A stretch of DNA of 64,000 bases from assembly GCF_000264765.2 (NCBI RefSeq), contig NZ_CP006664.1, forward strand, positions 3,444,314 to 3,508,313, in the 5' to 3' direction. The DNA comes from Edwardsiella anguillarum ET080813 (GTDB lineage: Bacteria > Pseudomonadota > Gammaproteobacteria > Enterobacterales > Enterobacteriaceae). Positions within the stretch are counted from its first letter, which is position 1; every line of letters begins with the position of its first letter. This document shows, in pieces, positions 41,943-51,409 of this stretch. Under the pieces are notes generated by a model, which searched no databases, was not told the origin of the DNA, and saw nothing but the letters and a program-made list of their open reading frames with translations. Made by a program: the position numbers and the translations under genes.

Positions 41943-43058
41943 ATGCTAAAGTATCAGTTAATTACCTCCAGCAGCGCGCTGAAAGAGGTCTGTGAACGCG
42001 CCAGCGCCTGCCCGTATATCGCGCTGGATACGGAGTTTGTCCGCACCCGTACCTACTATCCCCAGCTGGGGCTGGTGCAGCTGTATGACGGTGAGACGCT
42101 GTCGCTCATCGATCCGCTGCCGATCTCCGACTGGCAGCCGTTTGTCGATCTGCTGCGTAACCCGCAGGTCGTCAAACTGCTGCACGCCGGCAGCGAAGAT
42201 CTGGAGGTCTTCCTGCATGATTTCCAGACTCTGCCTCAGCCGCTGATCGACACGCAGATCCTGGCCGCTTTTACCGGCCGCCCGCTCTCCAGCGGCTTTG
42301 CCGCCATGGTCAGCGCCTACCAGCAGGTCGATCTGGACAAGAGCGAGTCGCGCACCGACTGGCTGGCCCGTCCGCTCAGTGAGCGTCAGTGTGACTATGC
42401 CGCGGCAGACGTCTATTACCTGTTGCCGATGGCGCATAAGCTGCTGGCCGAGGTTGAGGCCTGCGGCTGGCTGCCGGCGGCGCTCGACGAATGTCAGGCC
42501 CTGTGCCGCCGCCGCGCCGAGACGGTGGAGCCGGCGCTGGCCTACCGGGAGATGACCAATGCCTGGCAGCTGCGTCCGCGTCAGCTGGCCTGTTTGCAAC
42601 TGCTGGGTGAGTGGCGCCTGAATCAGGCCCGCACTCGCGATATGGCGGTGAACTTCGTGGTGCGTGAGGAGAGCCTGTGGCTGGTGGCGCGCTACATGCC
42701 GGGCTCGATGGCCGAGCTGAGCGAAATCGGCGTCAGCGGGCCGGAGATCCGTTATCACGGTAAGGCGCTGCTGGAGATCGTCGAGCGTGCCGCCGCGCTG
42801 GAGGAGGCGCAGCTGCCGCCCGCCGTCGAGCGTCTGATCGACCATCCGGGCTACAAGCAGGCGTTTAAGCATATTAAGACGCTGGTGCAGCAGGTGGCGG
42901 AGCAGCGGGGACTGACGGCGGAGCTGCTGGCGTCTCGGCGCCAGATCAATCAGCTGCTGAGCGTGCAGTGGCAGCTGAAGACGGAGCAGCCAGAGCTGCT
43001 GAGCGGCTGGCGCGGCCAGCTGTTGGCCGATGGGCTGAATGGCGTACTGAAAAAATAG
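41943..43058 (+). CDS. rnd: Ribonuclease D
   Basis: A 371-residue DEDDy 3'-5' exoribonuclease that trims tRNA 3' ends. Exo I IALDTEFVRTRTYYPQLG near residue 23, Exo II LLHAGSEDLEVF near residue 80, Exo III with Tyr and Asp in CDYAAADVYYLLP near residue 148, then HRDC domains (NAWQLRPRQLACLQLL). The start MLKYQLIT at 41943 matches the family; the frame is open further upstream but crosses the fadD terminator. Confidence 0.95.
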   Translation: MLKYQLITSSSALKEVCERASACPYIALDTEFVRTRTYYPQLGLVQLYDGETLSLIDPLPISDWQPFVDLLRNPQVVKLLHAGSEDLEVFLHDFQTLPQPLIDTQILAAFTGRPLSSGFAAMVSAYQQVDLDKSESRTDWLARPLSERQCDYAAADVYYLLPMAHKLLAEVEACGWLPAALDECQALCRRRAETVEPALAYREMTNAWQLRPRQLACLQLLGEWRLNQARTRDMAVNFVVREESLWLVARYMPGSMAELSEIGVSGPEIRYHGKALLEIVERAAALEEAQLPPAVERLIDHPGYKQAFKHIKTLVQQVAEQRGLTAELLASRRQINQLLSVQWQLKTEQPELLSGWRGQLLADGLNGVLKK

Positions 43059-43076
43059 CGTGCGCCGGCGCTAAAT

Positions 43077-43106
43077 AATAAAGGCAGCCTTAGCGCTGCC
43101 TTTATT
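43077..43106. terminator. Terminator after rnd
   Basis: Perfect 12-bp stem AATAAAGGCAGC / GCTGCCTTTATT with a 6-base loop; its A/T-rich stem ends supply A and T tracts in both directions. Confidence 0.8.
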
Positions 43107-43290
43107 GTATTGGTGAGCTGGGGTGTAGGATAAAACAAAATTTATTCATTTTATCGAACGGATAATCTGCGCCGTAGCATAATAATCAGATTATTCTGTA
43201 AGTACGTCGTCATAATAAACAGACGATTGTCATTTATCTGTTTATTTATACAGTTGTCCCCTTAATAAATAAGGGAACAGCGCCTATTGC

Positions 43291-43560
43291 TCATTTCGCT
43301 GCTTCTTCGTTTTCCGGCAATGTGACATTAAGCTCCAGAACCGAAATATCATCCCCTTTCTGTTCCAACTGTACGCTGACCATTTCCGGATCGATCTGTA
43401 CATATTTACAGATAACCGCCAGCAGGTCGCGCTTCAATTGAGGAAGATAGTGGGGCTCACTGTCTCCCCGGCGCCGCTCCGCGACGATGATCTGCAGCCG
43501 TTCCTTGGCGATATTGGCTGTCGTTTTTTTGCGCGACAGAAAAAAATCAAGTAATGCCAT
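43291..43560 (-). CDS. minE: Cell division topological specificity factor MinE
   Basis: 89 residues; stimulates MinD ATPase and drives pole-to-pole Min oscillation. The N-terminal MinD-interacting segment [23 protein letters not shown] is seen in two parts: the membrane helix ALLDFFLSR and the anti-MinCD helix. The C-terminal topological domain ([16 protein letters not shown]) follows. Last gene of minCDE, 3 bp after minD. Confidence 0.96.
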   Translation of the reverse strand: MALLDFFLSRKKTTANIAKERLQIIVAERRRGDSEPHYLPQLKRDLLAVICKYVQIDPEMVSVQLEQKGDDISVLELNVTLPENEEAAK

Positions 43561-43563
43561 GTC

Positions 43564-44376
43564 TTATCCCCCGAACAGGCGTTTCAGGAAGCCTTTTTTC
43601 TCTTCTTCAACAAAACGGAACTGACGCTCTTCGCCCATCAGGCGCTCGACCGTATCACGATAGGCCAGACCCGCATCGGACTCATTGTCCAGGATCACCG
43701 GCTCGCCCTGGTTGGAGGCGCGCAGAACCGACGGGCTTTCCGGGATCACGCCGACCAGCGGAATGCGCAGGATTTCCAGCACGTCCTCCATGCTCAGCAT
43801 GTCGCCGCGGCTGACCCGGCCCGGATTGTAGCGCGTCAGCAGCAGGTGCTCCTTGATCGGATCGTCACCGTTTTCGGCCCGGCGAGACTTGGAGGAGAGG
43901 ATTCCCAGGATACGGTCAGAGTCGCGTACCGAGGAGACCTCCGGGTTGGTGGTGATGATCGCCTCATCGGCGAAGTAGAGCGCCATTAGCGCCCCGGTTT
44001 CGATACCGGCCGGTGAGTCGCAGATAATGAAGTCAAAGCCCATCTCCTGCAGAGCGTCGAGCACTTTCTCTACCCCTTCACGGGTCAGCGCGTCTTTATC
44101 GCGGGTCTGAGAGGCGGGCAGGATGAATAGGTTCTCGGTGCGCTTGTCTTTGATCAGCGCCTGATTTAGGGTCGCATCACCCTGGATGACATTGACAAAG
44201 TCATACACGACGCGGCGTTCACAGCCCATGATCAGGTCAAGGTTACGTAGGCCAATGTCAAAGTCGATAACAACGGTTTTTTTGCCTTTCTGTGCCAGTC
44301 CGGTTGCGATGGCCGCGCTTGATGTAGTCTTGCCAACGCCCCCTTTACCCGATGTAACAACAATAATGCGTGCCAT
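43564..44376 (-). CDS. minD: Septum site-determining ATPase MinD
   Basis: 270 residues. Deviant Walker A SGKGGVGKTTSSAA near residue 10, switch DSPAGIETGA near residue 118, and a C-terminal amphipathic membrane-targeting helix (KKGFLKRLFGG). Recruits MinC to the membrane and is displaced by MinE. Spaced 25 bp from minC. Confidence 0.97.
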   Translation of the reverse strand: MARIIVVTSGKGGVGKTTSSAAIATGLAQKGKKTVVIDFDIGLRNLDLIMGCERRVVYDFVNVIQGDATLNQALIKDKRTENLFILPASQTRDKDALTREGVEKVLDALQEMGFDFIICDSPAGIETGALMALYFADEAIITTNPEVSSVRDSDRILGILSSKSRRAENGDDPIKEHLLLTRYNPGRVSRGDMLSMEDVLEILRIPLVGVIPESPSVLRASNQGEPVILDNESDAGLAYRDTVERLMGEERQFRFVEEEKKGFLKRLFGG

Positions 44377-44401
44377 GAAAATATCCTTTTTGAAGAAGGG
44401 C

Positions 44402-45082
44402 CTAGAATAAAGGTTGAATGGTAAGGGCGCCGTCGCTCAGGGTGAGGCGGGCGGCTTGCCCATAATAGTTTTCCGGGATCTGATCGCTTAGCCAGTACTG
44501 ACCGGCGATGGACACCAGTTCGGCGGAGAGATGGCTGCAGAAGATCTGGCTGCCACTGTCGCCGGCGGCGCCGGCCAACGCCCGCCCACGCATCATGCCG
44601 TAGACATGTATATTGCCGTCGGCGATCAGCTCTGCGCCGGCGCTGACGTGGCTGGTGACGATCAGATCGCAGCTGCGCGCATAGATCTGCTGCCCTGACC
44701 GCACCGGGGTACTGACGATTTTAGTTTTTGCCGCGACGGGGGCCGCCGGGGCGACGGGCGCCTTCTTCACCGCGCCTTTACCCTCGCTGAGCAACGGTAA
44801 ACCCGCATGCAGTACCGCCTGTTTTTGGGCTTCGTCGCGACAGCCGCTGACGCCGATGACGTGCAGTCCTGCGGCGCTGAACACGCGCAGCATTTCACGC
44901 CATTCCACACTGCCATTCACATCAGTAATATTAATAACAACAGGCGCATTTTTCAAAAACGCGGGCGCTTGACCGACCTTGGCGATTAATGCCGGGCGAA
45001 TTACCTCTGGTTGAGAATTATGCAAATGAACAACCGAGAGTGTAAAACTGCTGCCTTTCAGTTCTATTGGCGCTTGTGACAT
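44402..45082 (-). CDS. minC: Septum site-determining protein MinC
   Basis: 226 residues; inhibits FtsZ ring assembly away from midcell. An N-terminal FtsZ-binding domain ([14 protein letters not shown]), a variable Ala/Pro/Lys linker near residues 105-120, and a C-terminal beta-helix that binds MinD ([33 protein letters not shown]). First gene of the min operon; divergent from ycgL. Confidence 0.95.
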   Translation of the reverse strand: MSQAPIELKGSSFTLSVVHLHNSQPEVIRPALIAKVGQAPAFLKNAPVVINITDVNGSVEWREMLRVFSAAGLHVIGVSGCRDEAQKQAVLHAGLPLLSEGKGAVKKAPVAPAAPVAAKTKIVSTPVRSGQQIYARSCDLIVTSHVSAGAELIADGNIHVYGMMRGRALAGAAGDSGSQIFCSHLSAELVSIAGQYWLSDQIPENYYGQAARLTLSDGALTIQPLF

Positions 45083-45218
45083 CTATCCTGACTCAGCTCA
45101 GCAACTTGGAAATCTCCGAAATAACCACGGCGTGCGTGATATTCCGATGTATCTAAGCATGTTATAGTCAGCAGTATATCTAGGCAAGTCGCCGTCAGAA
45201 TTAAATAGAGTGGAAAAA

Positions 45219-45500
45219 ATGCTTTGTGTGATCTACAGAAGCGCAAAACGCGATCAAACATATCTGTATGTGGAAAAGAAAGACGATTTTTCCCGGGTTC
45301 CACCTGATTTAGTGAAGCGCTTCGGCCTGCCGCAGCTGGCCATGGTGCTTAATTTAGCCACTCGCACGCGTCTGGCCGGGGCGGATCTCGCGACGGTGAA
45401 AGCGGCACTGGCCGAGCAAGGATATTATCTACAGCTGCCGCCGCCGCCGGAAAACCTGTTGAAGGGGCACCTGCATGCTCAGGGGAAAACGACCTGCTGA
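45219..45500 (+). CDS. ycgL: YcgL domain protein
   Basis: 93 residues of the YcgL (DUF709) family with [18 protein letters not shown] at the start and [18 protein letters not shown] near the end. In E. coli the gene is beside minC in the same orientation. ATG at 45219 is preferred to GTG at 45210, since the conserved text begins at MLCVIY and GTGGA provides a ribosome site. Function unknown. Confidence 0.9.
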   Translation: MLCVIYRSAKRDQTYLYVEKKDDFSRVPPDLVKRFGLPQLAMVLNLATRTRLAGADLATVKAALAEQGYYLQLPPPPENLLKGHLHAQGKTTC

Positions 45501-45641
45501 GGCGCATTTCTGGCGCCGCGTGCTCTAATGCTGTGAACGGTATCACGCTCTGGTCGGGCGGGCACTTTCGTCGCTGCGGATAATCGATAGACTGATGATC
45601 CGGGTTGCCGCAGGCGGCCCCAGCCTGAGGGGAGGGGAAGG

Positions 45642-46298
45642 ATGTATCAGCATCGTGATTGGCAGGGCGCCCTGCTGGAGCTACCGGTCAGTAAGGTGGT
45701 CTGCGTCGGTAATAATTATCGTGAGCATATCCGTGAGATGGGCAGCCAGGTGGCGCCGCAGCCCGTGCTGTTCCTCAAGCCGGAGAGTGCGCTGTGCGAT
45801 CTGCGTCAGCCGATCGTGATCCCCCACGGGCTGGGCGAGGTGCACCACGAAGTCGAGCTGGCGGTGCTGATCGGCATGCCGCTGAGCCAGGCGAATGAGG
45901 ATCGGGTGGCGCGCGCCGTCGCCGGCTATGGCGTGGCGCTGGATCTCACCCTGCGCGACGTGCAGCGCGAGTGTAAAAAGCACGGCTATCCCTGGGAGAA
46001 GGCCAAGGCGTTTGACGGCGCCTGCCCCCTCTCCGGTTTTATCCCCGAGAGCGAATTCGGCGACGCGCAGAATGCCGGCCTTACGCTGAGCGTCAACGGT
46101 GTGCTGCGCCAGTCTGGCAATACGCGCGACATGCTGACCCCCATCCTGCCGCTGATTAGCTATATGAGCCGCTTCTTTACCCTGCGCGCCGGGGACGTTG
46201 TGTTGACGGGGACGCCGGCCGGCGTCGGTCCGCTGTTCTCCGGCGACATGCTGACCATCGGTCTGAATGCTCGCACGCTGACGACCCGGATCATTTGA
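45642..46298 (+). CDS. ycgM: Fumarylacetoacetate hydrolase family protein YcgM
   Basis: 218 residues. FAH-fold metal enzyme with metal-ligand region VHHEVELAVLIG near residue 67 (HxEvEL), GYGVALDLTLRDVQ near residue 95 and DVVLTGTPAGVGPL near residue 185. Homologues decarboxylate oxaloacetate or hydrolyse acylpyruvates; the precise reaction here is inferred from family. Order ycgL-ycgM-ycgN as in E. coli. Confidence 0.9.
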   Translation: MYQHRDWQGALLELPVSKVVCVGNNYREHIREMGSQVAPQPVLFLKPESALCDLRQPIVIPHGLGEVHHEVELAVLIGMPLSQANEDRVARAVAGYGVALDLTLRDVQRECKKHGYPWEKAKAFDGACPLSGFIPESEFGDAQNAGLTLSVNGVLRQSGNTRDMLTPILPLISYMSRFFTLRAGDVVLTGTPAGVGPLFSGDMLTIGLNARTLTTRII

Positions 46299-46411
46299 GG
46301 CCGCTGCGGAGGCGTCGATGAGGTACCCGCTATCGCGAAAGAGACTTGCATCTGGCGCCCAAAGCGTCTATACAGGGCGCCTTTGATAGCACAGCTGCGG
46401 GTAACGTGAAG

Positions 46412-46873
46412 ATGGGTACAACGCCTTTTTGGCAGGAAAAAACGCTGGAACAGATGAGTGACGCCGAATGGGAGGCGCTGTGTGACGGCTGCGGTCAGTG
46501 CTGTCTGCATAAGCTGCAGGATGAGGATACTGATGAGATCTATTTTACTAACGTGGCCTGCAACCTGCTCAATATCAAGACATGTCAGTGTCGCCACTAC
46601 GCGCGGCGCTTTGAGTATGAAGAGGACTGCATCAAGCTGACGCGGGAGAATCTGCCGACCTTTGAATGGCTGCCGCCGACCTGCGCCTATCGCCTGCTGA
46701 GCGAGGGGGCGCCGCTGCCGACGTGGCATCCGCTGCGCAGCGGGTCTAAGTCGGCGATGCATGCGGCGCGTATCTCCGTGCGCTATATCGCGGTGCGTGA
46801 AAGCGAAGTCAGCGACTGGGAGCAGCATATTATGCGCCAGCCGCTGTGGCAGCAGGGGGAAGGACAGGAGTAA
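46412..46873 (+). CDS. ycgN: YcgN family cysteine-rich protein (UPF0260)
   Basis: 153 residues, as in E. coli. The cysteine cluster CDGCGQCC near residue 25, [11 protein letters not shown] near residue 51 and TCAYRL near residue 92 fit the YkgJ-type metal/iron-sulfur binding family. ATG at 46412 gives the family length; the longer frame from 46346 is unconserved. Role unknown. Confidence 0.9.
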   Translation: MGTTPFWQEKTLEQMSDAEWEALCDGCGQCCLHKLQDEDTDEIYFTNVACNLLNIKTCQCRHYARRFEYEEDCIKLTRENLPTFEWLPPTCAYRLLSEGAPLPTWHPLRSGSKSAMHAARISVRYIAVRESEVSDWEQHIMRQPLWQQGEGQE

Positions 46874-46980
46874 ACCGGTTGTGGTCCTTCGGCTTGATTT
46901 GTATGATGAATTAGCCCGTCGCAGCGCCGTCGTGCTACGCGTACCGCGGGAATACCATCACAGAACAGGAGAGGGAAAAG

Positions 46981-47412
46981 ATGTATCAGAACATTTTACT
47001 ACCGCTGGATCTGGGAGAAGAGGCGCTGACGGCGATGGCGTTGGAGCAGGTGAAGGCCGTGATCCGCAGCCCAGATACCCGGGTGCGCCTGATGTATGTC
47101 GTCGCCCAGATCCCCGACTTTATCCTTAACCGCTTTAATCCGCAGACCAATCAGTTCGATGATGTGATGAGCGCTGAGCTGCGCTCGCGCCTGCAGGCGC
47201 TGACCGATACGCTGGCGCTGCCGGCGGAGAACATCAGCGTGGTGGTGCGCCAGGGCGGTATCTATGACGAAATCCTGAAAGAGGCGCAGTGCATCAATGC
47301 CGACCTGATCCTGATCGGCTCGCGGCGCCCCAGCATGAAAACCTATCTGCTGGGCTCCAACGCGGCGGCGATCGTGCGTCACGCCCGCACCTCGGTGCTG
47401 GTCGCCCGCTAA
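46981..47412 (+). CDS. Universal stress protein, UspF/UspG-like
   Basis: 143 residues with the Usp fold. The ATP-binding loop appears as LILIGSRRPSMKTYLLGSNAAAIVRHA near the C-terminus (in two halves, GSRR then GSNAA), typical of ATP-binding UspFG-type proteins. MYQNILLPLDL starts the protein and AGAGGGAAAAG precedes the ATG. Monocistronic, ending in a hairpin. The exact paralogue name cannot be settled here. Confidence 0.85.
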   Translation: MYQNILLPLDLGEEALTAMALEQVKAVIRSPDTRVRLMYVVAQIPDFILNRFNPQTNQFDDVMSAELRSRLQALTDTLALPAENISVVVRQGGIYDEILKEAQCINADLILIGSRRPSMKTYLLGSNAAAIVRHARTSVLVAR

Positions 47413-47439
47413 GCATCCTGCCGCACACGCCCGGAAAAG

Positions 47440-47465
47440 CCAAAGGCACCCGAGGGTGCCTTTGG
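47440..47465. terminator. Terminator between usp and dsbB
   Basis: 11-bp perfect stem CCAAAGGCACC / GGTGCCTTTGG with a CGAG loop, between convergent genes. Confidence 0.7.
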
Positions 47466-47494
47466 AGGTTGGTCGAGCGGTGTTAGCGGCGAGT

Positions 47495-48025
47495 CTAGCG
47501 ATTAAACAGCGAGCGGCGCTTCTCTTTGACCAGCTGAGCCAGCAGCACCAGCAGGCCGATCAGCAGATAGGCGGCAAAGATCCCGACCAGCCACTGCGGC
47601 ATTTCCAGGTTCATAAACTGCCACTGGCGTTCAGCGCAGTCCCCGTTGGCGAAAAAGACGGACGGCAGCCATTTGTCCAGCGGCAGCCAAGCGGGGAAGG
47701 AGACAAAGAAGTCACAGGTATTGAACGGCGAGGGATGCAGCTGGATCATGGTATGCTGCCAGGCCAGCTCTAGCCCGCGATAGGCGCTGTACAGCCACAG
47801 CAGCAGCGCGGCCCAGCGCAGCGGGGTTTTCGGCGCCGCGGCGCCCAGCAGCCCCGCCCCCAGAATTCCGAACAGGGCACAGCGTTCATAGATGCACATG
47901 ACGCAGGGTTTTAGCAGCATCACATGCTGAAAATAGAGCGCGGTCGACTCAAGCAGCAGCGCCGTCAACGCCATCAGTAGCCAGGCGCCACGCCCTTGCG
48001 AACAACGCTTCAAAAATTGCAACAT
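47495..48025 (-). CDS. dsbB: Disulfide bond formation protein DsbB
   Basis: 176 residues, the E. coli length. Four-helix inner-membrane quinone reductase that reoxidises DsbA. The N-terminal periplasmic pair is CVMC at residues 41-44; the second pair includes Cys in FNTCDFF near residue 104 and NGDCAERQW near residue 130. All four essential cysteines are therefore present. Confidence 0.95.
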   Translation of the reverse strand: MLQFLKRCSQGRGAWLLMALTALLLESTALYFQHVMLLKPCVMCIYERCALFGILGAGLLGAAAPKTPLRWAALLLWLYSAYRGLELAWQHTMIQLHPSPFNTCDFFVSFPAWLPLDKWLPSVFFANGDCAERQWQFMNLEMPQWLVGIFAAYLLIGLLVLLAQLVKEKRRSLFNR

Positions 48026-48120
48026 AACCTGATTTCCATGTCACAAAAAGGTGCAGCCAGTGTAAACCATTGACTGCACACTGCCAGAAAAAATTATCTG
48101 AAATGCGCGACGGACGGGAG

Positions 48121-49695
48121 TTAGAGCCCGCCGCTGAGCACGTCCTGCGCCGGCGGCAGGGTCAGCAGATGCCACTGGGACAGGAGCTGGGTTGCCGGCT
48201 CCAGCGCGAAGGTCACGCACAGCAGGCCCACCAGCGTCATCACCACCGTGTAGGGCAGCGCCATCCAGACCATGCGGCCATAGGAGAGACGGATCAGCGG
48301 CGCCAGCGCAGAGGTCAGCAGGAACAGGAACGCGGCCTGACCGTTGGGGGTGGCTACCGACGGCAGGTTGGTGCCGGTGTTAATGGCGACGGCCAGCAGC
48401 TCGAACTGCTTCAGGGAGATCGCACCGGACTCCAGCGCCGCCTTCGCCTCGTGAATGTAGACCGTACCGACGAAGACGTTATCGGAGATCGATGAGAGCA
48501 GGCCGTTGAACAGATAGAACAGCGTCAGTTGGCGATCCGGCGGCGACTGCAGCACAAACTGGATCACCGGGGTAAACAGGTGCTGATCGATGATCACCGC
48601 CACGACGGAGAAGAACACGGTGAGCAGCGCGGTGAAGGGCAGCGACTCCTGAAACGCCTTGCCGATCAGATGCTCGTCGGTGACCCCGCACAGCGACGTG
48701 ACCAGTACGATCACGCTCAGCCCGATCAGCCCGACCTCCGCCAGGTGGAAGGCCAATGCGCTCACCAGCCAGACGCCGACCAGGGCCTGTATCATCAGGC
48801 GCAGCTTATCCTGACGGCTGCGGCTGTTGGTGCTCTCCCGGTCGAAGTTGAGCAGGATTTGGCGCACGCGATCCGGCAGCTGGGCACCGTAGCCGAACAG
48901 GGAGAACCGCTCGACCAGGTAGCAGGTGAATATACCGCAGAAGAAGACCGGCACGGTAACCGGCGCCATGCGCAGCAGAAACGAGACGAAGTGCCAGTCG
49001 GCGTTTTTGGCGATGATCAGGTTCTGCGGCTCACCGACCATGGTCATGACGCCGCCGAGGGCGGTGCCGACGCCGGCATGCATCAGCAGGCTGCGCAGAA
49101 AGGCGCGGAACTGATCGAGGGCATCGCGTTTGGCGCTGTCGGTCAGGTGGCTGTCGTCGCTGAGCGCCACGTTACCACCGCCGCCGGAGGCGACCTGATG
49201 GTAGATGCCATAGAATCCCACCGCGACGCTGATGACAACGGCGATCACCGTCAGAGCATCGAGAAAGGCGGACAGGAATGCCGCTGCCAGACAAAAGGCC
49301 AGCGATAGGGCTATCTTCGAGCGAATGTTAAGCAGCAGCTTGGTGAAGACAAACAGCAGCAGCTGCTTCATAAAATAGATACCGGCCACCATGAAGATCA
49401 GCAGCAGCAGCACTTCCAGATTGGCCGCTATCTCATGGGCGATCTTCTCCGGGCTGGTCATCCCGATAAATACGGCCTCGAGTGCCAGCAGGCCGCCGGG
49501 CTGCAGGGGGTAGCACTTCAGCGCCATGGCCAGGGTGAAGATAAACTCGATCACCAGCAGCCAGCCGGCGTAGAAAGGGCTGAGGGCAAAAACCAGTGGG
49601 TTGATGATTAAAAAAGCCAGAATGGCAATTTTGTACCAGCCCGGCGCGTTACCGAGGAAGTTCCTCGCGAAGGCCTGGGTATATGTGATTGTCAT
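48121..49695 (-). CDS. nhaB: Na+/H+ antiporter NhaB
   Basis: 524 residues with about 12 helices; exchanges internal sodium for protons. NhaB landmarks: [26 protein letters not shown] N-terminus (first part [15 protein letters not shown]), [18 protein letters not shown] near residue 135 and [17 protein letters not shown] near residue 225. About 10 residues longer than E. coli NhaB. Placed between dsbB and fadR as in E. coli. Confidence 0.95.
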   Translation of the reverse strand: MTITYTQAFARNFLGNAPGWYKIAILAFLIINPLVFALSPFYAGWLLVIEFIFTLAMALKCYPLQPGGLLALEAVFIGMTSPEKIAHEIAANLEVLLLLIFMVAGIYFMKQLLLFVFTKLLLNIRSKIALSLAFCLAAAFLSAFLDALTVIAVVISVAVGFYGIYHQVASGGGGNVALSDDSHLTDSAKRDALDQFRAFLRSLLMHAGVGTALGGVMTMVGEPQNLIIAKNADWHFVSFLLRMAPVTVPVFFCGIFTCYLVERFSLFGYGAQLPDRVRQILLNFDRESTNSRSRQDKLRLMIQALVGVWLVSALAFHLAEVGLIGLSVIVLVTSLCGVTDEHLIGKAFQESLPFTALLTVFFSVVAVIIDQHLFTPVIQFVLQSPPDRQLTLFYLFNGLLSSISDNVFVGTVYIHEAKAALESGAISLKQFELLAVAINTGTNLPSVATPNGQAAFLFLLTSALAPLIRLSYGRMVWMALPYTVVMTLVGLLCVTFALEPATQLLSQWHLLTLPPAQDVLSGGL

Positions 49696-50101
49696 AACGT
49701 CGTTAAACCTGATTTCTTATGTGATTTGCCGGTATCGGCCGCGATCCCAGAAAGCGGAACGGAGAATATCTTTGCCGGGAAATAATTAGACTATACTACT
49801 TTCACGGCGGGCGGCAAAGTGGCGCCTTGATATAACCTCTTATAAATCATTTGATTATTGTATTGTTGCTTAATATAAGCGTCCTAGCACGGCACCTTCC
49901 ACGGCCAGGTCGGACGCCGCGCGGCGCACCGATGAGGGCAAATCTTGCCGATTTTGACGCGGGGCTGCAATGGGGAACGCAGGAAAGGAGGCGTAACGCG
50001 GTTCAGCGCCCAGAGTGTGGAATAAAAAACTGTGAGCGGATTATTTGTTGGCATGACATGCGGAGGAGATGGCGCGGCATGCGATAGGAAGGCGATAACC
50101 G
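49696..50101. other. Gene-free stretch upstream of nhaB
   Basis: 406 bp. The nhaB-proximal half is AT-rich and should hold the nhaB promoter (an AGTATAGT-like -10 lies on the minus strand near 49790). No ORF here has a ribosome site or family match. The far half is G/C-richer and also holds the 3' flank of the small membrane protein gene. Confidence 0.4.
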
Positions 50102-50386
50102 TTACGGGAGAGTCCCCAGATTGCCCAGCGCGATGCGCGGCGCGGGTAAGGGAAACTCCAGCGAGCCAAGGCGGGGCTGCGCCGTCGGGAGTAGAGCCGG
50201 ATTGCCCAGAGGGGGAAGGGGAGTCTCCTCCTGTGCAGGAAGTCGGGCGCGGTCGCAGCGTGGCTCTGCGCGGGGAGACGGCGTGCGCAGGAAACGCGGA
50301 GCGCCGCGGTCGGCAAATAGGGTGATCAGCAGCGCGACGCCGCTCAGTGCGGCGGCGCTGGCGATAAGGATACCCGTGACGTCCAT
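50102..50386 (-). CDS. Small single-pass membrane protein, unrecognised, Fur-type promoter
   Basis: A 94-residue ORF not recognised. GGAGAGAGATC before the ATG is a strong ribosome site. Residues about 5-25 (GILIASAAALSGVALLITLF) form one membrane helix; the rest is rich in Pro, Arg and Leu with little predicted structure. On the minus strand it has -35 TTGAGC (50443-50448), an 18-base spacer and a perfect -10 TATAAT (50419-50424), with a Fur-like box directly after it. An iron-responsive role is inferred from that promoter only. An opposing frame at 50121-50564 lacks such signals. Confidence 0.65.
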   Translation of the reverse strand: MDVTGILIASAAALSGVALLITLFADRGAPRFLRTPSPRAEPRCDRARLPAQEETPLPPLGNPALLPTAQPRLGSLEFPLPAPRIALGNLGTLP

Positions 50387-50399
50387 GATCTCTCTCCGT

Positions 50400-50418
50400 G
50401 ATATTGATAATTATTCTT
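50400..50418. promoter_or_regulatory. Fur-like box overlapping the small-protein transcription start
   Basis: GATATTGATAATTATTCTT agrees with the 19-bp Fur consensus GATAATGATAATCATTATC at 15 of 19 positions. It lies between the TATAAT -10 (50419-50424, minus strand) and the start codon at 50386, a typical repressing position. Confidence 0.65.
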
Positions 50419-50448
50419 ATTATACGCCTGCCGCCGCCGCAGGCTCAA
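50419..50448 (-). promoter_or_regulatory. Sigma-70 promoter of the small membrane protein gene
   Basis: Read on the minus strand: TTGAGC (50443-50448), 18-base spacer, TATAAT (50419-50424). A second, weaker Fur-like match (GAAAATGAATTTTATTCTC, 50451-50469, 13 of 19) flanks the -35. Confidence 0.6.
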
Positions 50449-50553
50449 TAGAAAATGAATTTTATTCTCATTCTGTGTCCGTACGTGTGCTTTTGCCGCC
50501 GTGGGCACAGTTTGTATGTTTAAGCGCTATCGGCGCTATATCAGCGGGTTGCC

Positions 50554-50570
50554 ATCTGGTATGATGAGCA
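50554..50570 (+). promoter_or_regulatory. fadR promoter with FadR-operator-like sequence
   Basis: TGGTATGAT (50557-50565) is an extended -10. The 17 bp around it (ATCTGGTATGATGAGCA) resemble the FadR operator of fadB (ATCTGGTACGACCAGAT) at about 12 positions, suggesting possible autoregulation. Confidence 0.4.
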
Positions 50571-50616
50571 ATCTTGTTTTTGCTTATTCTTATTGTCGTG
50601 ACGGAACGTTAACAAC

Positions 50617-51336
50617 ATGGTTATTAAGGCGCAGAGTCCAGCTGGTTTTGCGGAAGAGTATTTGATTGAAAGTATTTGGAATAACCGTTTTCCACCCGGT
50701 TCTATCCTGCCCGCAGAGCGAGAGTTGTCTGAGCTGATTGGCGTTACCCGTACTACCCTGCGTGAGGTGCTGCAGCGTTTAGCGCGCGATGGATGGCTGA
50801 CGATCCGGCATGGTAAGCCGACCCAGGTGAACAACTTCTGGGAAACCTCTGGGCTGAATATTCTGGAGACGCTGGCGCGTTTGGATCACGATAGCGTCCC
50901 GCAGCTGATCGACAATGTGCTGGCCGTGCGTACCAACATTGCCGCTATCTTCATTCGCGCCGCAGTGCGTCAGCATCCGGATAAGGTGCAGGCCATCGTC
51001 GCCGACGCCCCGACGGTAGAGGATAGCGCCGATGCCTTTGCTGACTTGGACTACCGTATTTTTCGCGCGCTGGCCTTCGCCTGCGGCAATCCGATCTACG
51101 GCCTGATCCTCAACGGGCTGAAGGGGCTGTACACCCGAGTCGGGCGCTATTACTTTGCCAATCCGCAGGCGCGCCGCCTGGCGCTGGCGTTCTATTCGCG
51201 TCTCGGTGAGCTGGCGGCGACCCGTCAGCACGATCAGGTGATGGAGTTTGTCCGCAGCTACGGCAAAGAGAGCGGCGCCATCTGGCACGGAATGCAGAGC
51301 GGGATCCCGCGCGATTTGGCCGAGGGGCGCGCCTGA
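50617..51336 (+). CDS. fadR: Fatty acid metabolism regulator FadR
   Basis: 239 residues, the E. coli length. GntR-family winged helix ([31 protein letters not shown] region, residues about 28-60) and the all-helical acyl-CoA-binding domain. Represses fatty acid degradation, including fadD in this window, and activates fabA/fabB when not bound by long-chain acyl-CoA. Divergent from the small membrane protein gene. Confidence 0.96.
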   Translation: MVIKAQSPAGFAEEYLIESIWNNRFPPGSILPAERELSELIGVTRTTLREVLQRLARDGWLTIRHGKPTQVNNFWETSGLNILETLARLDHDSVPQLIDNVLAVRTNIAAIFIRAAVRQHPDKVQAIVADAPTVEDSADAFADLDYRIFRALAFACGNPIYGLILNGLKGLYTRVGRYYFANPQARRLALAFYSRLGELAATRQHDQVMEFVRSYGKESGAIWHGMQSGIPRDLAEGRA

Positions 51337-51374
51337 GTCAGCGGCGTATCCAGCCGATATCTCCTATCCCCGAT

Positions 51375-51406
51375 AACCGGGGGGCGCTTAGCGCCCCCCG
51401 GTTTTT
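51375..51406 (+). terminator. Terminator after fadR
   Basis: A 13-bp stem AACCGGGGGGCGC / GCGCCCCCCGGTT with a TTA loop, followed by T. The convergent spoVR gene ends 4 bp later. Confidence 0.88.
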
Positions 51407-51409
51407 ACT

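Noticed and set aside
50121..50564. Plus-strand frame opposite the small membrane protein gene
   Set aside because: No ribosome site, runs through the Fur-type promoter, low-complexity translation.
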